Shown here one piece after another: positions 1-7,678 of a stretch of 64,000 nucleotides of DNA (its first letter is position 1; every line of letters begins with the position of its first letter). Made by a program: the position numbers and the translations under genes. The DNA comes from Kangiella sediminilitoris. Its GTDB lineage: Bacteria; Pseudomonadota; Gammaproteobacteria; Enterobacterales; Kangiellaceae. Below the pieces are notes generated by a model, which saw only the letters and a program-made list of their open reading frames with translations, was not told the origin of the DNA and did no database searches. The stretch is taken from positions 2,012,501-2,076,500 of the forward strand of contig NZ_CP012418.1 in the NCBI RefSeq assembly GCF_001708405.1. The letters are read 5' to 3'.

Positions 1-46
1 GCTTTTCCAATTTCTCACGATCCAATATTGTTAAAACATCTCAGGC

Positions 47-77
47 AAAAAAAAGCACCACCCGCAGGCAGTGCTTT
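47..77 (-). terminator. Terminator after hppA
   Basis: Read on the minus strand, arms at 77-67 and 62-52 form an 11-bp stem with two G-U pairs around a TGCG loop. A run of T follows (the A run at 47-54 on the plus strand). It lies 15 bases beyond the hppA stop codon and is a standard intrinsic terminator for that gene. Confidence 0.85.
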
Positions 78-91
78 ATTAGTTCTAACGT

Positions 92-2095
92 TTACAGTAG
101 TGGAGCAATAACAAGCGATACAATTGCCATCACGTTAATCAGAATGTTCATTGATGGGCCTGAAGTATCTTTAAAGGGATCACCAACGGTGTCGCCAACC
201 ACGGTTGCGGCATGAGTATCGGAACCCTTACCACCATGATTGCCTTTTTCTACATACTTTTTAGCGTTATCCCAGGCACCACCTGCGTTAGCCATCATCA
301 AGGCTAAAGCCACGGCGCTGACCAGAGCTCCGCCCAACATACCACCGAGAGCTTCAGGACCTAACAGGAAGCCCACCAGTGGGGGTGCAGCGACAGCAAT
401 TACGCCCGGTAAAACCATTTTCTTCAAGGCCGCTGTGGTCGCAATCTCGATACACTTAGTTGTATCTGGGTCGGCATTACCCTCCAGTAAACCTTTGATC
501 TCCCTAAACTGACGGCGGATCTCATGGATCATGGCAAAAGCCGCATCTCCAACTGCCGTCATGGTAATCGAGGCTATCAGGAACGGAATAACACAGCCGA
601 TGAATAACCCCATCAGAACGGTTGGGTCGCCAATATGCAGGATGAATGGCTCTGCCCCATTTTGCGCATCCAGAGTTTCAACGAATGCTGCAATAATCGC
701 CAGAGCGGCTAAAGCTGCCGCCCCAATCGCAAAACCTTTACCGATTGCCGCAGTCGTATTGCCCAGCTCGTCTAAGGAGTCTGTAATTTTACGAGTTTCT
801 TCGCCCAGGCCACCCATCTCAGCGATACCACCAGCGTTATCAGCTACTGGACCGTAGGCATCGATGGCCATGGTAATTCCGACTGTTGCCAGCATACCCA
901 CGGCAGCGATTCCAACGCCATAGAGACCCGCCAGCTCAGTTGATATATAGATAATGGCAGCAATGGTCAGAATGGGTAAGACAACTGATTGCATACCAAC
1001 CGAGAGGCCGGTAATCATCACGGTTGCGGAACCAGTCTCACCTGACTGAGCAATCTTACGAATGGGTTTCGCGGAAGTGTAATACTCCGTAACTAAACCA
1101 ATAATAATCCCGCCGACAGCTCCGGATAAAACGGCTAACCAGACATAGGTAGAGATCTCCATCCAGCTAAGCAGAAAGAAGGCCGCAATAACGAACAGTA
1201 CAGCTGCGCCAATGGTTCCAACACGCAATGCGACTTCAGGGCTTTTGCTCGACATACTTTTAACCAGCAAGATTCCCAGAATTGAGCAAATCAAACCAAC
1301 AGATGCCAAAGCCAGTGGTGCTGACATCAATGCGTTTTTAGTTCCGAGATCAGTCCCCACCAACGTTGCGGCGATGGCAATGGAAGCGATCATCGAGCCG
1401 CAATATGACTCAAAGATATCCGATCCCATACCTGCTACGTCACCCACGTTATCACCTACATTATCGGCAATAACACCGGGGTTTCTTGGATCGTCTTCAG
1501 GAATACCTGCTTCAACTTTGCCTACAAGATCTGCGCCCACATCCGCAGACTTGGTATAGATCCCACCACCAACACGGCTGAATAAAGCAACTGATGAAGC
1601 GCCCATGCCGAAGCCATGAATATAATGAGCGGTTGAAGGATCAGATCCGAAGTACCAGTAAAGAGACCCAAGCCCGATTAGACCAAGCGAGGCAACACAG
1701 AGTCCCATAATCGAGCCACCGAAGAAAGCTACACTTAAAGCTTCAGCGGCTCCTTTGGTATGAGCAGCAGTGGTTGTTCTTACATTTGCCTTAGTTGCTG
1801 TATACATGCCGATATAACCGGCTAAGGCGGATGATATCGCTCCAACGGCAAATGCAAGCGCTGTTTTATAGCCTAGAGGTGAAAACCAAAGAATAATTAG
1901 CAAAATGCCCGCAAAGATAGCGAGCATTTTATATTCACGGTGCATGAAGGTCATAGCCCCCGAATGAATAGCGTCTGCTATTTTCTTAACTCCGCTATCT
2001 CCTTCCGGGTATTTCTTGACCACACCGTAAATCACAAAGGCAATGATTAAGCCCAGCACCCCTAGTGCCGGTGGCAGGTAAAGCATCTCTTGCAT
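92..2095 (-). CDS. hppA: Membrane-bound ion-translocating pyrophosphatase, K+-dependent type
   Basis: Integral inner-membrane pump that couples hydrolysis of pyrophosphate to export of H+ and/or Na+. The 667-residue length and about 16 hydrophobic segments are typical. The substrate-site motif [11 protein letters not shown] and the acidic stretch [16 protein letters not shown] are seen near residues 180-230. Near residues 444-455 the sequence reads [11 protein letters not shown]+-independent enzymes carry Lys at the second A of this motif (GNTTKA), so this one should need K+. The sequence alone does not settle whether H+ or Na+ is pumped. It is divergent from soluble ppa, so both pyrophosphate sinks share one intergenic region of 192 bp. 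Confidence 0.95.
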   Translation of the reverse strand: MQEMLYLPPALGVLGLIIAFVIYGVVKKYPEGDSGVKKIADAIHSGAMTFMHREYKMLAIFAGILLIILWFSPLGYKTALAFAVGAISSALAGYIGMYTATKANVRTTTAAHTKGAAEALSVAFFGGSIMGLCVASLGLIGLGSLYWYFGSDPSTAHYIHGFGMGASSVALFSRVGGGIYTKSADVGADLVGKVEAGIPEDDPRNPGVIADNVGDNVGDVAGMGSDIFESYCGSMIASIAIAATLVGTDLGTKNALMSAPLALASVGLICSILGILLVKSMSSKSPEVALRVGTIGAAVLFVIAAFFLLSWMEISTYVWLAVLSGAVGGIIIGLVTEYYTSAKPIRKIAQSGETGSATVMITGLSVGMQSVVLPILTIAAIIYISTELAGLYGVGIAAVGMLATVGITMAIDAYGPVADNAGGIAEMGGLGEETRKITDSLDELGNTTAAIGKGFAIGAAALAALAIIAAFVETLDAQNGAEPFILHIGDPTVLMGLFIGCVIPFLIASITMTAVGDAAFAMIHEIRRQFREIKGLLEGNADPDTTKCIEIATTAALKKMVLPGVIAVAAPPLVGFLLGPEALGGMLGGALVSAVALALMMANAGGAWDNAKKYVEKGNHGGKGSDTHAATVVGDTVGDPFKDTSGPSMNILINVMAIVSLVIAPLL

Positions 2096-2214
2096 AAAGC
2101 CCCCATTAGATTTATCTCATTGAATGTTATACAAATTTTATTTTTCGCAACTTCAGTCTATAGCAGTTTCATCATTTGTACAATTTATATACAAGGTGAT
2201 TAGTAAACCAGCAA

Positions 2215-2243
2215 TTTATTTTGTGAACAAAGACCGTTATAAT
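2215..2243 (+). promoter_or_regulatory. Probable ppa promoter
   Basis: A perfect -10 hexamer TATAAT at 2238-2243 is preceded, 17 bases upstream, by a weak -35 (TTTATT, 2215-2220). The transcript would start near 2250, about 38 bases before the ppa ATG. The -10 is convincing; the -35 is a poor match. Confidence 0.45.
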
Positions 2244-2287
2244 ACGCGCCCTCTATAGAGCCCTAACACGCAATTAAAGGTAAAGTA

Positions 2288-2818
2288 ATGAGTTTGGACA
2301 ACGTACCTGCGGGTAAAAATATCCCAGAAGAAATAAATGTCATCATTGAGATCCCTGCACACAGCGATCCAATTAAATACGAAGTCGATAAGGAAACAGG
2401 CGCCCTATTTGTAGATCGCTTCATGGCGACTTGCATGCACTACCCTACAAACTACGGTTATGTTAACCAAACTTTGTCAGCCGATGGCGACCCAGTTGAC
2501 GTATTAGTACCAACGCCATTTCCGCTAATTCCTGGTTGCGTAATTCCTTGCCGCCCAATCGGTGTTTTGAAAATGACTGACGAGTCTGGCGAAGATGCGA
2601 AAGTAGTTGCCATTCCAACTGGTAAGCTAAGCAGCATGTATCAGGGTATCCATGAAGTAGATGAGCTACCTGAATTACTACGTAATCAGATTGAACACTT
2701 CTTCCAGCACTATAAAGATCTAGAGCCTGGTAAATGGGTTAAAATCGCTGGCTGGGAAGGCGCAGAAGCTGCTAAGAAAGAAATTTTAGACAGCATCGAG
2801 ACTTATAAAAATAGCTAA
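2288..2818 (+). CDS. ppa: Inorganic pyrophosphatase, family I (soluble)
   Basis: Cytoplasmic Mg2+-dependent enzyme hydrolysing pyrophosphate to two phosphates, pulling biosynthetic reactions forward. The 176-residue length equals that of bacterial family I hexameric enzymes. The metal-binding signature DGDPVDVLV is at about residues 66-74. The ATG is preceded by TTAAAGGTAAAGTA, which supplies an AAAGG ribosome-binding site. The gene stands alone between the divergent hppA and the convergent ECF operon. Confidence 0.97.
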   Translation: MSLDNVPAGKNIPEEINVIIEIPAHSDPIKYEVDKETGALFVDRFMATCMHYPTNYGYVNQTLSADGDPVDVLVPTPFPLIPGCVIPCRPIGVLKMTDESGEDAKVVAIPTGKLSSMYQGIHEVDELPELLRNQIEHFFQHYKDLEPGKWVKIAGWEGAEAAKKEILDSIETYKNS

Positions 2819-2839
2819 GCTATTTTAAGCGCTACAAAA

Positions 2840-2879
2840 AAAGCCTGCTGAAACAGAATAGTTTTAGCGGGCTTTTTAT
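2840..2879. terminator. Bidirectional terminator between ppa and the ECF operon
   Basis: Arms 2840-2854 and 2861-2875 form a 15-bp near-perfect stem with a 6-base loop. An A run lies on one side and a T run on the other, so the hairpin can stop ppa on the plus strand and the anti-sigma gene on the minus strand. Confidence 0.85.
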
Positions 2880-2892
2880 ATTAAGGGACAGT

Positions 2893-3402
2893 TTAAGCTA
2901 CCAGTATTTGTCTGAGCAGTTCGCGCTCCTTTTGATACAGCCAAAATAAACGCTGTTTTGCTTTTCCATTATCAGGCTCTTGAGCTAATACCTGGCGATA
3001 CTGCTGTTGGGCGTCACGTAAACTTTCCAAGGACACTCTAGTTTTTTCTGATAACCAAATCTCTTCTGCTCTTATTTGCTGTCCAAGAACCGCATAATAA
3101 GTTGCATTAGCCTGCTGCAAACTTTGGATAGTTAAAGCGAATACCTGATTATGATCGTCTGATTTCTTGTCCGTTGTTACTACTGAGTCAGTTCCTGTCT
3201 GCTGCCCTTCTGGTAAAAACAGAGTAGATACAATAGCAGCCACCAGCAGGCTGGCCGCAATAGCCATACTCCACCACGGCTTTTGTTTACTTGTTGCTGA
3301 CTCAGATTCAATCTGCTGACGAATTTCAGACCAGCGATCAGGTGCATTCGCCGCGTCGGGCAAATTGTTCAACTGCTTTAATAAGTCCTGTTCGTTATTC
3401 AT
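2893..3402 (-). CDS. Putative anti-sigma factor, single-pass membrane protein
   Basis: 169-residue protein with an acidic/polar N-terminal region of about 42 residues, one membrane segment near residues 43-64 (WWSMAIAASLLVAAIVSTLF), then a polar, Gln-rich, probably periplasmic and helical region. It starts three bases after the stop codon of the ECF sigma gene. That arrangement and topology are typical of a cognate anti-sigma factor holding the sigma factor at the membrane. No zinc-binding HxxxCxxC motif is seen, so it is not a ZAS-type anti-sigma. The function is inferred from context and topology. Confidence 0.6.
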   Translation of the reverse strand: MNNEQDLLKQLNNLPDAANAPDRWSEIRQQIESESATSKQKPWWSMAIAASLLVAAIVSTLFLPEGQQTGTDSVVTTDKKSDDHNQVFALTIQSLQQANATYYAVLGQQIRAEEIWLSEKTRVSLESLRDAQQQYRQVLAQEPDNGKAKQRLFWLYQKERELLRQILVA

Positions 3403-3405
3403 AGA

Positions 3406-3951
3406 TTACTCTAACGTCTCTCTCAGCATAGTCCGGGCTCGGCTAAGATGTGCTTTACTGGTGCCCGGAGCTATGTCTAATTGCGAACCAATTTCTTGAT
3501 GGGTCATTCCCATCAGGTCATGTAATACTAACACATGCCTAGCCTGCGAAGGCAAAGTGGCAATAGCCTTTTCCAAATCTATCTGCTGTCGGTTATGGCT
3601 ATCGTTGAGGCTCTGTTCAAATTCTCTTTCCCAGTCAGGGTCCCGAACTAAGTCCAGCGATTTTTTGCGTTTATCCGCCAATACCGTATTCACCGCTATG
3701 CGATAAATCCATGTAGAAAACCGACTGTCGCCTTTAAAACTGTTTAGAGACTGCCAAGCTTTGATGAAAGTCTCCTGCATAAAGTCTTCGGCGTAGCTTT
3801 TGCATCCTGACATACGCAGACACAGCAGAAATACCTGATTCGAGTGCTCTCGATACAGGCCTTCAAAGGCACTGACAGAACCATCCTGAGCCTGTTTTAC
3901 CAGCTCCCTGGTCGCCTGTGTTTGTAATTTCGTTACTTCTGCTGCCGACAA
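3406..3951 (-). CDS. RNA polymerase ECF-type sigma-70 factor
   Basis: 181-residue sigma factor with only regions 2 and 4. Region 2 (about residues 20-95) has the usual YAEDFMQETFIKAWQ and FSTWIYRIAVNTVLAD blocks. Region 4 (about 125-181) has the helix-turn-helix MTHQEIGSQLDIAPGTSKAHLSRA. The first in-frame start is TTG at 3951 with no clear ribosome-binding site, and an in-frame stop lies just upstream, so the true start is uncertain by a few codons. It is followed directly by the putative anti-sigma gene. Its stimulus cannot be read from the sequence, and the upstream DNA has no RpoE-like GAACTT/TCTA pair. Confidence 0.9.
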   Translation of the reverse strand: MSAAEVTKLQTQATRELVKQAQDGSVSAFEGLYREHSNQVFLLCLRMSGCKSYAEDFMQETFIKAWQSLNSFKGDSRFSTWIYRIAVNTVLADKRKKSLDLVRDPDWEREFEQSLNDSHNRQQIDLEKAIATLPSQARHVLVLHDLMGMTHQEIGSQLDIAPGTSKAHLSRARTMLRETLE

Positions 3952-4029
3952 AATAAGAATTATTCACCGTTTACTCATTAGATGATGATTACAGCAAAAG
4001 GGTTTAATGGCAAAAATAATATTTTAGGC

Positions 4030-4060
4030 AAAAAAATACCCCGCTTGGGGAACGGGGTAA
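4030..4060 (-). terminator. Intrinsic terminator upstream of the ECF sigma gene
   Basis: On the minus strand a 7-bp GC-rich stem (arms 4059-4053 and 4043-4037, sequence TACCCCG/CGGGGTA) is followed by a run of seven T. It lies about 80 bases upstream of the sigma start and about 330 bases past the DUF2333 stop. It therefore ends either an intergenic RNA or a leader transcript. Confidence 0.75.
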
Positions 4061-4300
4061 AAAGTCATATCAAAAAGGTATCTAGGGAAAGATATGACTC
4101 AGGCAGCATCCTTGCTAACTACTATCTTTTCACCAGTATGTGTGAGAATTACCAACGCTTTTAGACTAAAACATTAAATGTGAAGAAAGCGTCAATGCAG
4201 TAGTAAAAGGTGATTAATTCAACTAATAGGCTATTAATCAATAAGTTACATGATGGGGTTGTCATGCAGCTATTAGCCGCTTGGCTAACTTATCACCCTA
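4030..4300 (-). ncRNA. Candidate structured small RNA or regulatory leader
   Basis: The 441-bp gap between the ECF sigma and DUF2333 genes holds, on the minus strand, a good promoter, a chain of hairpins and a terminator. The hairpins are TTAGCC/GGCTAA with a 4-base loop (4273-4288), GATTAAT/ATTAATC (4212-4239), an imperfect ACGCTTT pairing near 4153-4192, and a perfect 9-bp AGTCATATC/GATATGACT with a 19-base loop (4063-4099). It does not resemble tmRNA, RNase P RNA, 6S or SRP RNA. It could be a free sRNA of about 270 nt or an attenuated leader of the ECF operon. Confidence 0.45.
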
Positions 4301-4306
4301 AATGTA

Positions 4307-4334
4307 ATTATAAGAAAAGCTGAATGGTTGTTAA
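4307..4334 (-). promoter_or_regulatory. Promoter of the candidate ncRNA
   Basis: On the minus strand TTAACA (4334-4329) is separated by 16 bases from a perfect TATAAT (4312-4307). This sigma-70 style promoter fires into the hairpin-rich gap and ends at the terminator at 4030-4060. Confidence 0.55.
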
Positions 4335-4353
4335 AATTGATAAGTTTGATGCC

Positions 4354-4376
4354 AGTGATAGCAAATAGCTATCACT
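4354..4376. repeat. Perfect 9-bp inverted repeat
   Basis: AGTGATAGC and GCTATCACT flank a 5-base AT loop, 17 bases beyond the DUF2333 stop codon. No T run follows on either strand, so it is not a standard intrinsic terminator. It may protect the 3' end of the DUF2333 mRNA or be an operator next to the ncRNA promoter. Confidence 0.5.
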
Positions 4377-4392
4377 AAACCTGCTCAGGGTT

Positions 4393-5403
4393 TTAACCGC
4401 GCTTAAGCAACTCAATGAGATCAATTATTGCTGCATTTGCTCTTGATATATAGGAAGACATGACCAGCGAGTGATTTGCCAGAAACCCGAACTCACTGCC
4501 ATTCACGATCATTGGGCTCCAGATGGTTTCCTGTGTAGCTTCCAGCTCCATGATGATCTGCTGAAAGGAAGCTACAGCGTTTTTATCACGCAGCACGCTG
4601 TCAAAGTCATGCTCGACAGCTTTCAAAAACTGGATCAAGGCCCATGTTGAGCCTCGAGCTTCCCAGAATACATCATCAATTTCCATCCAAGGTGTTTCTA
4701 CAGTGACAATCTGTCCCTTACCTGTGGACTGTGTTGCAGAGGGATCGTTGGCCAGATCCGTATTTATACGACTTTTACCAACGCTTGCACTCAAACGTTG
4801 AGATAAACCACCCAAACGTTTATTGACCAGGTATAGCCAGGAGCGAAGGTTATCCGCACGCGCATAAAACTGGGTATTGGAGTCTGACGGGTCAGTTAAA
4901 CGATCACGATAATCCCGCAAAAGCTCAATGCCTTTGCGATACTCTCTTTCCGCCCTTGGGAACAACCACTTTTTGTGGTTAATATTAAATGCAGGCTCAG
5001 CAAACTTTAAAGCTTCGTCTTCCATAGATTGAGATTGAGACCGACTGATGTCATTTCGGAGAACCTGTGTAATATCCCTTATCTGCACTAAAGCTCCAAA
5101 CTCGTAGGACGGCATATTGTCCATGAATACACTTGGGGGAGTTATGTCGTTACTTAAATACCCCCCTTTTTTATCCAACAGCTTTTCAGCAACTTGAGCA
5201 ACGGTCTCGACGGTAACATATCCAACGGGTGGCTCGCCGGGGTATTCTTTAATTAAAGTATGGGTATCAACCGGGTCAGGTTCCGAGCTCCAGATGAAAA
5301 TAAAGACAAACATTAATATCAGCAGCAATATGAAGCCGGTTAAAATCCAAGTCCACTTGCTGCTTTTACCTGTCTTTTCAAGGGGCGTATCAACGTTCAT
5401 CAA
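4393..5403 (-). CDS. DUF2333 family inner-membrane protein
   Basis: 336-residue protein with a short cytoplasmic tail, one membrane segment near residues 17-39 and a large extracytoplasmic domain. The block GGYLSNDITPPSVFMDN near residues 80-95 and the later YRKGIELLRDYRDRL block resemble the DUF2333 family of gammaproteobacteria as I recall it. No enzymatic motif is visible and the function is unknown. It lies 28 bases downstream of the PCu(A)C lipoprotein gene on the same strand, so the two may be co-transcribed. The family assignment is from memory. Confidence 0.7.
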   Translation of the reverse strand: MMNVDTPLEKTGKSSKWTWILTGFILLLILMFVFIFIWSSEPDPVDTHTLIKEYPGEPPVGYVTVETVAQVAEKLLDKKGGYLSNDITPPSVFMDNMPSYEFGALVQIRDITQVLRNDISRSQSQSMEDEALKFAEPAFNINHKKWLFPRAEREYRKGIELLRDYRDRLTDPSDSNTQFYARADNLRSWLYLVNKRLGGLSQRLSASVGKSRINTDLANDPSATQSTGKGQIVTVETPWMEIDDVFWEARGSTWALIQFLKAVEHDFDSVLRDKNAVASFQQIIMELEATQETIWSPMIVNGSEFGFLANHSLVMSSYISRANAAIIDLIELLKRG

Positions 5404-5431
5404 TCTATCCTCAGAATCCGTCAGAGTTTAC

Positions 5432-5893
5432 TTATTTAGAATTACGTACTTCGGCCTTAACATCAAGCGTCGGCTTGTTAGCAAAATGTAACTTCATGTT
5501 ATAGCTTTTGGTGGCCTCAGTAACACTTAGCCCCATAACCATCACATGCTTGCCTCCTGGCTCAAATCTCACTTCATTATCAATAATGACCTTATCCAGA
5601 TGCACCATTTTTGCCATGTCATCAACAACTTTTGTCTCATGCATCATGACATGATCTGCACCCTCGATACTGACACCAGTCAAAGTGACGGGTTCTCCCG
5701 TATGATTGAGTATAGTAAAAAACGCAGCTGTATTAGTAACGCCCGAGGGCATTTTTCTAATCCACCCATCTCTAACTTCAATCCCTTCTTTAGGCGTTGA
5801 GTCCGAGCATGAGAGCAGGCTTAACCCAGCCAGCAACACCCAACAAATGTTGATTAAGCTTTTAAATAATGGAGAGTTCACGTAGTTTTCCAT
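5432..5893 (-). CDS. Copper chaperone PCu(A)C family lipoprotein
   Basis: Periplasmic Cu(I) carrier of the type that delivers copper to cytochrome oxidase. I start it at the ATG at 5893 rather than at the TTG at 5938. From there a hydrophobic segment ends in the lipobox LLSC with Cys at residue 29, so it should be an outer- or inner-membrane lipoprotein. The DUF461 fold has the Met/His-rich copper site: VMMHETKVVDDMAKMVHL, then KHVMVM. It overlaps no other gene and diverges from the FAH-family gene. The cbb3 oxidase locus 30 kb away is a plausible client, by inference. Confidence 0.85.
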   Translation of the reverse strand: MENYVNSPLFKSLINICWVLLAGLSLLSCSDSTPKEGIEVRDGWIRKMPSGVTNTAAFFTILNHTGEPVTLTGVSIEGADHVMMHETKVVDDMAKMVHLDKVIIDNEVRFEPGGKHVMVMGLSVTEATKSYNMKLHFANKPTLDVKAEVRNSK

Positions 5894-5954
5894 TGGCAAA
5901 TTTTGCAATAGTGTTATTGTACTTATATTCCCCGACAAACTCTATGTTATCCCA

Positions 5955-6638
5955 ATGACAACACTCTTTCCGATTCCAGAGCATTCTCAAGTTCCCGTCC
6001 TTGGCAGCGATCTTACTTTTCCTGTGCGACGGGTCTATTGTGTCGGACGCAATTATGTAGCCCATGCGAAAGAGATGGGGCATAACGAACGAGAAACACC
6101 ATTCTTTTTTAACAAACCTGCAGATGCTCTGGTGGTTAACCCAAAGTCAGTTCCTTACCCCACCATGACAGAAGAGTTACATCATGAGGTTGAGCTGGTT
6201 TTAGCTATTAATCAGGAAGTCAGCGATGCGGATGAAGCCGAAGCTCAAGCCTGTATTTATGGTTATGCCCTTGGTATAGATTTAACCAAGAGGGATCTTC
6301 AGGACGAAGCTAAACTTAAAGGACGTCCGTGGGATCTCTCCAAGGGTTTTGATCAGTCAGCTCCAATATCATCGATACTACCGCTAGATGATATTAAAGA
6401 TATTGAGAAGGGACCTATTAGTTTATCGGTAAATGACGAGATCAGGCAGGAAGGTGAATTAAACCAGATGATTTGGTCTCCTACTGAAATCGTTCAGGAA
6501 CTTTCAAGGCATATTATCCTTAAGCCCGGTGATTTGATATTTACTGGTACTCCTTCAGGAGTCGGCTCGGTTGAGCGGGGGGATAGAGTCGTAGCCAAAG
6601 TAAATGAGGCGCTAGATTTAGACTTTATCGTTGAATAA
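5955..6638 (+). CDS. Fumarylacetoacetate hydrolase (FAH) family protein
   Basis: 227-residue single-domain member of the FAH superfamily, which cleaves or decarboxylates acylpyruvate-like 2-oxo acids with a divalent metal. The N-terminal VRRVYCVGRNYVAHAKEMG, the middle EVELVLAI metal-binding acidic block and the C-terminal GDLIFTGTPSGVG are all present. The size and start resemble YcgM/fumarylpyruvate hydrolase-like proteins (acylpyruvases). The substrate is not determined by the sequence or the neighbours. It is convergent with the metallo-hydrolase gene. Confidence 0.88.
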   Translation: MTTLFPIPEHSQVPVLGSDLTFPVRRVYCVGRNYVAHAKEMGHNERETPFFFNKPADALVVNPKSVPYPTMTEELHHEVELVLAINQEVSDADEAEAQACIYGYALGIDLTKRDLQDEAKLKGRPWDLSKGFDQSAPISSILPLDDIKDIEKGPISLSVNDEIRQEGELNQMIWSPTEIVQELSRHIILKPGDLIFTGTPSGVGSVERGDRVVAKVNEALDLDFIVE

Positions 6639-6642
6639 GAAA

Positions 6643-6664
6643 CGGGCTGGAGAATCCCAGCCCG
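6643..6664. terminator. Bidirectional terminator hairpin
   Basis: Perfect 8-bp stem CGGGCTGG/CCAGCCCG with a 6-base loop in the 43-bp gap between two convergent genes. The minus strand continues TTTCTTATTC, a modest T-rich tail. The plus strand has no T run, so termination is clearer for the minus gene. Confidence 0.65.
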
Positions 6665-6681
6665 CATCAATTACTTAAAGT

Positions 6682-7584
6682 TTAAAGACTGTTATAAATA
6701 AAAGTCACAATTTGCTTTGGCTTTATAAACGCCTGGCCATTATCGGCGTCATATTCAGCGCTAGGATTTGCTGCTATGACCTCGTCTAATGACATGCCTT
6801 TATCTTTCAACGCCGCAACTTTTTGACGCAGATCTTTCAGCATATCGCCAAACTCCTGCAGCTCTTTTTTGTTAGACATAGGACCGTGGCCGGGAATGAT
6901 TTTAGTATTATCATCTGCCAGTTCTAATCCACGCTCGACAGCGGCAATGTAACCATCAATCGAACCGCCACTTCCCGTATCAATATAGGGATAACCAATA
7001 TTAAAGTAGGTGTCCCCCATGTGTAATACATTATCTTTTTCAAAATAGATAATGGCGTCACCGTCTGTATGAGCATTGGCAACATGATAAGCGCGCATAT
7101 CATCGCCATTCAGATGTAAACTAATTTCGCTGTCGAAGGTTACAACCGGTAATGCAGCTTTTGGTGAAGCTGGCGTGACGCGGCCAAAGAACTTACTGAC
7201 CTGCTCTGTACTCATACGTTGACGAACATTGTCATGAGCAACAATAACCGCACCTGCTTTCCCAAAGTTTTCGTTGCCGCCAGTATGATCACCGTGCCAA
7301 TGTGTATTAATAACAAATCGAACAGGTTTATCGGTCAGTTCATCAATTGCTTTATTAATTTTTTCAGAAAGAGGAGCGTACTGATCATCAATGATGTAAA
7401 CGCCATCATCTCCAACCGACACCCCTATGTTCCCGCCTTGGCCAAACAGAACATAAATTCCATCAGATAACTTCTCAGTTTTAATGGTGACCTCAGGCTT
7501 TTCTTCGCTGTGGGCCTGAACTGAAGGGCTAAAACAAAATGGTAATACCGAAAAAACTACCATTGAAATGCCTAACTTATTCAT
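6682..7584 (-). CDS. Periplasmic metallo-beta-lactamase-fold hydrolase
   Basis: 300-residue secreted zinc hydrolase. A signal peptide covers residues 1-24 and ends in VQA. The metal ligands are complete: HWHGDH at 95-100 (His95, His97, Asp99, His100), His172, Asp191 and His233. The family includes class B beta-lactamases, glyoxalase II-like and quinoprotein-relay hydrolases. The ligand pattern with Asp191 fits the general MBL superfamily, not the B1 lactamases, which use Cys. The substrate is unknown and I would not call it an antibiotic resistance gene. It is alone on the minus strand between OMPLA and the convergent FAH-family gene. Confidence 0.85.
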   Translation of the reverse strand: MNKLGISMVVFSVLPFCFSPSVQAHSEEKPEVTIKTEKLSDGIYVLFGQGGNIGVSVGDDGVYIIDDQYAPLSEKINKAIDELTDKPVRFVINTHWHGDHTGGNENFGKAGAVIVAHDNVRQRMSTEQVSKFFGRVTPASPKAALPVVTFDSEISLHLNGDDMRAYHVANAHTDGDAIIYFEKDNVLHMGDTYFNIGYPYIDTGSGGSIDGYIAAVERGLELADDNTKIIPGHGPMSNKKELQEFGDMLKDLRQKVAALKDKGMSLDEVIAANPSAEYDADNGQAFIKPKQIVTFIYNSL

Positions 7585-7678
7585 AAAAGACTCCTGCTTC
7601 TACCTAAAATAATAGAGTTAGATTAGCACACCAACATCAAATTTATGTCAATACCATATAGTTACAGCATACCTCTAA

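Noticed and set aside
3982-4164. 60-codon plus-strand ORF in the gap upstream of the ECF sigma gene
   Set aside because: It crosses the terminator hairpin and the predicted ncRNA and has no Shine-Dalgarno or protein-like composition.
4164-4268. 34-codon ORF on the minus strand inside the candidate ncRNA
   Set aside because: An ATG opens a short Leu/Phe/Tyr-rich ORF, but no ribosome-binding site precedes it and the helices of the RNA overlap it. A dual-function RNA cannot be excluded.
5862-6083. 73-codon minus-strand ORF between the PCu(A)C and FAH-family genes
   Set aside because: It overlaps the start of the FAH-family gene in antisense and has no ribosome-binding site or recognisable domain.
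6682-7584. Annotation as a beta-lactamase resistance gene
   Set aside because: The fold is shared by many hydrolases and the ligand set does not include the B1 class Cys; no evidence of antibiotic hydrolysis.
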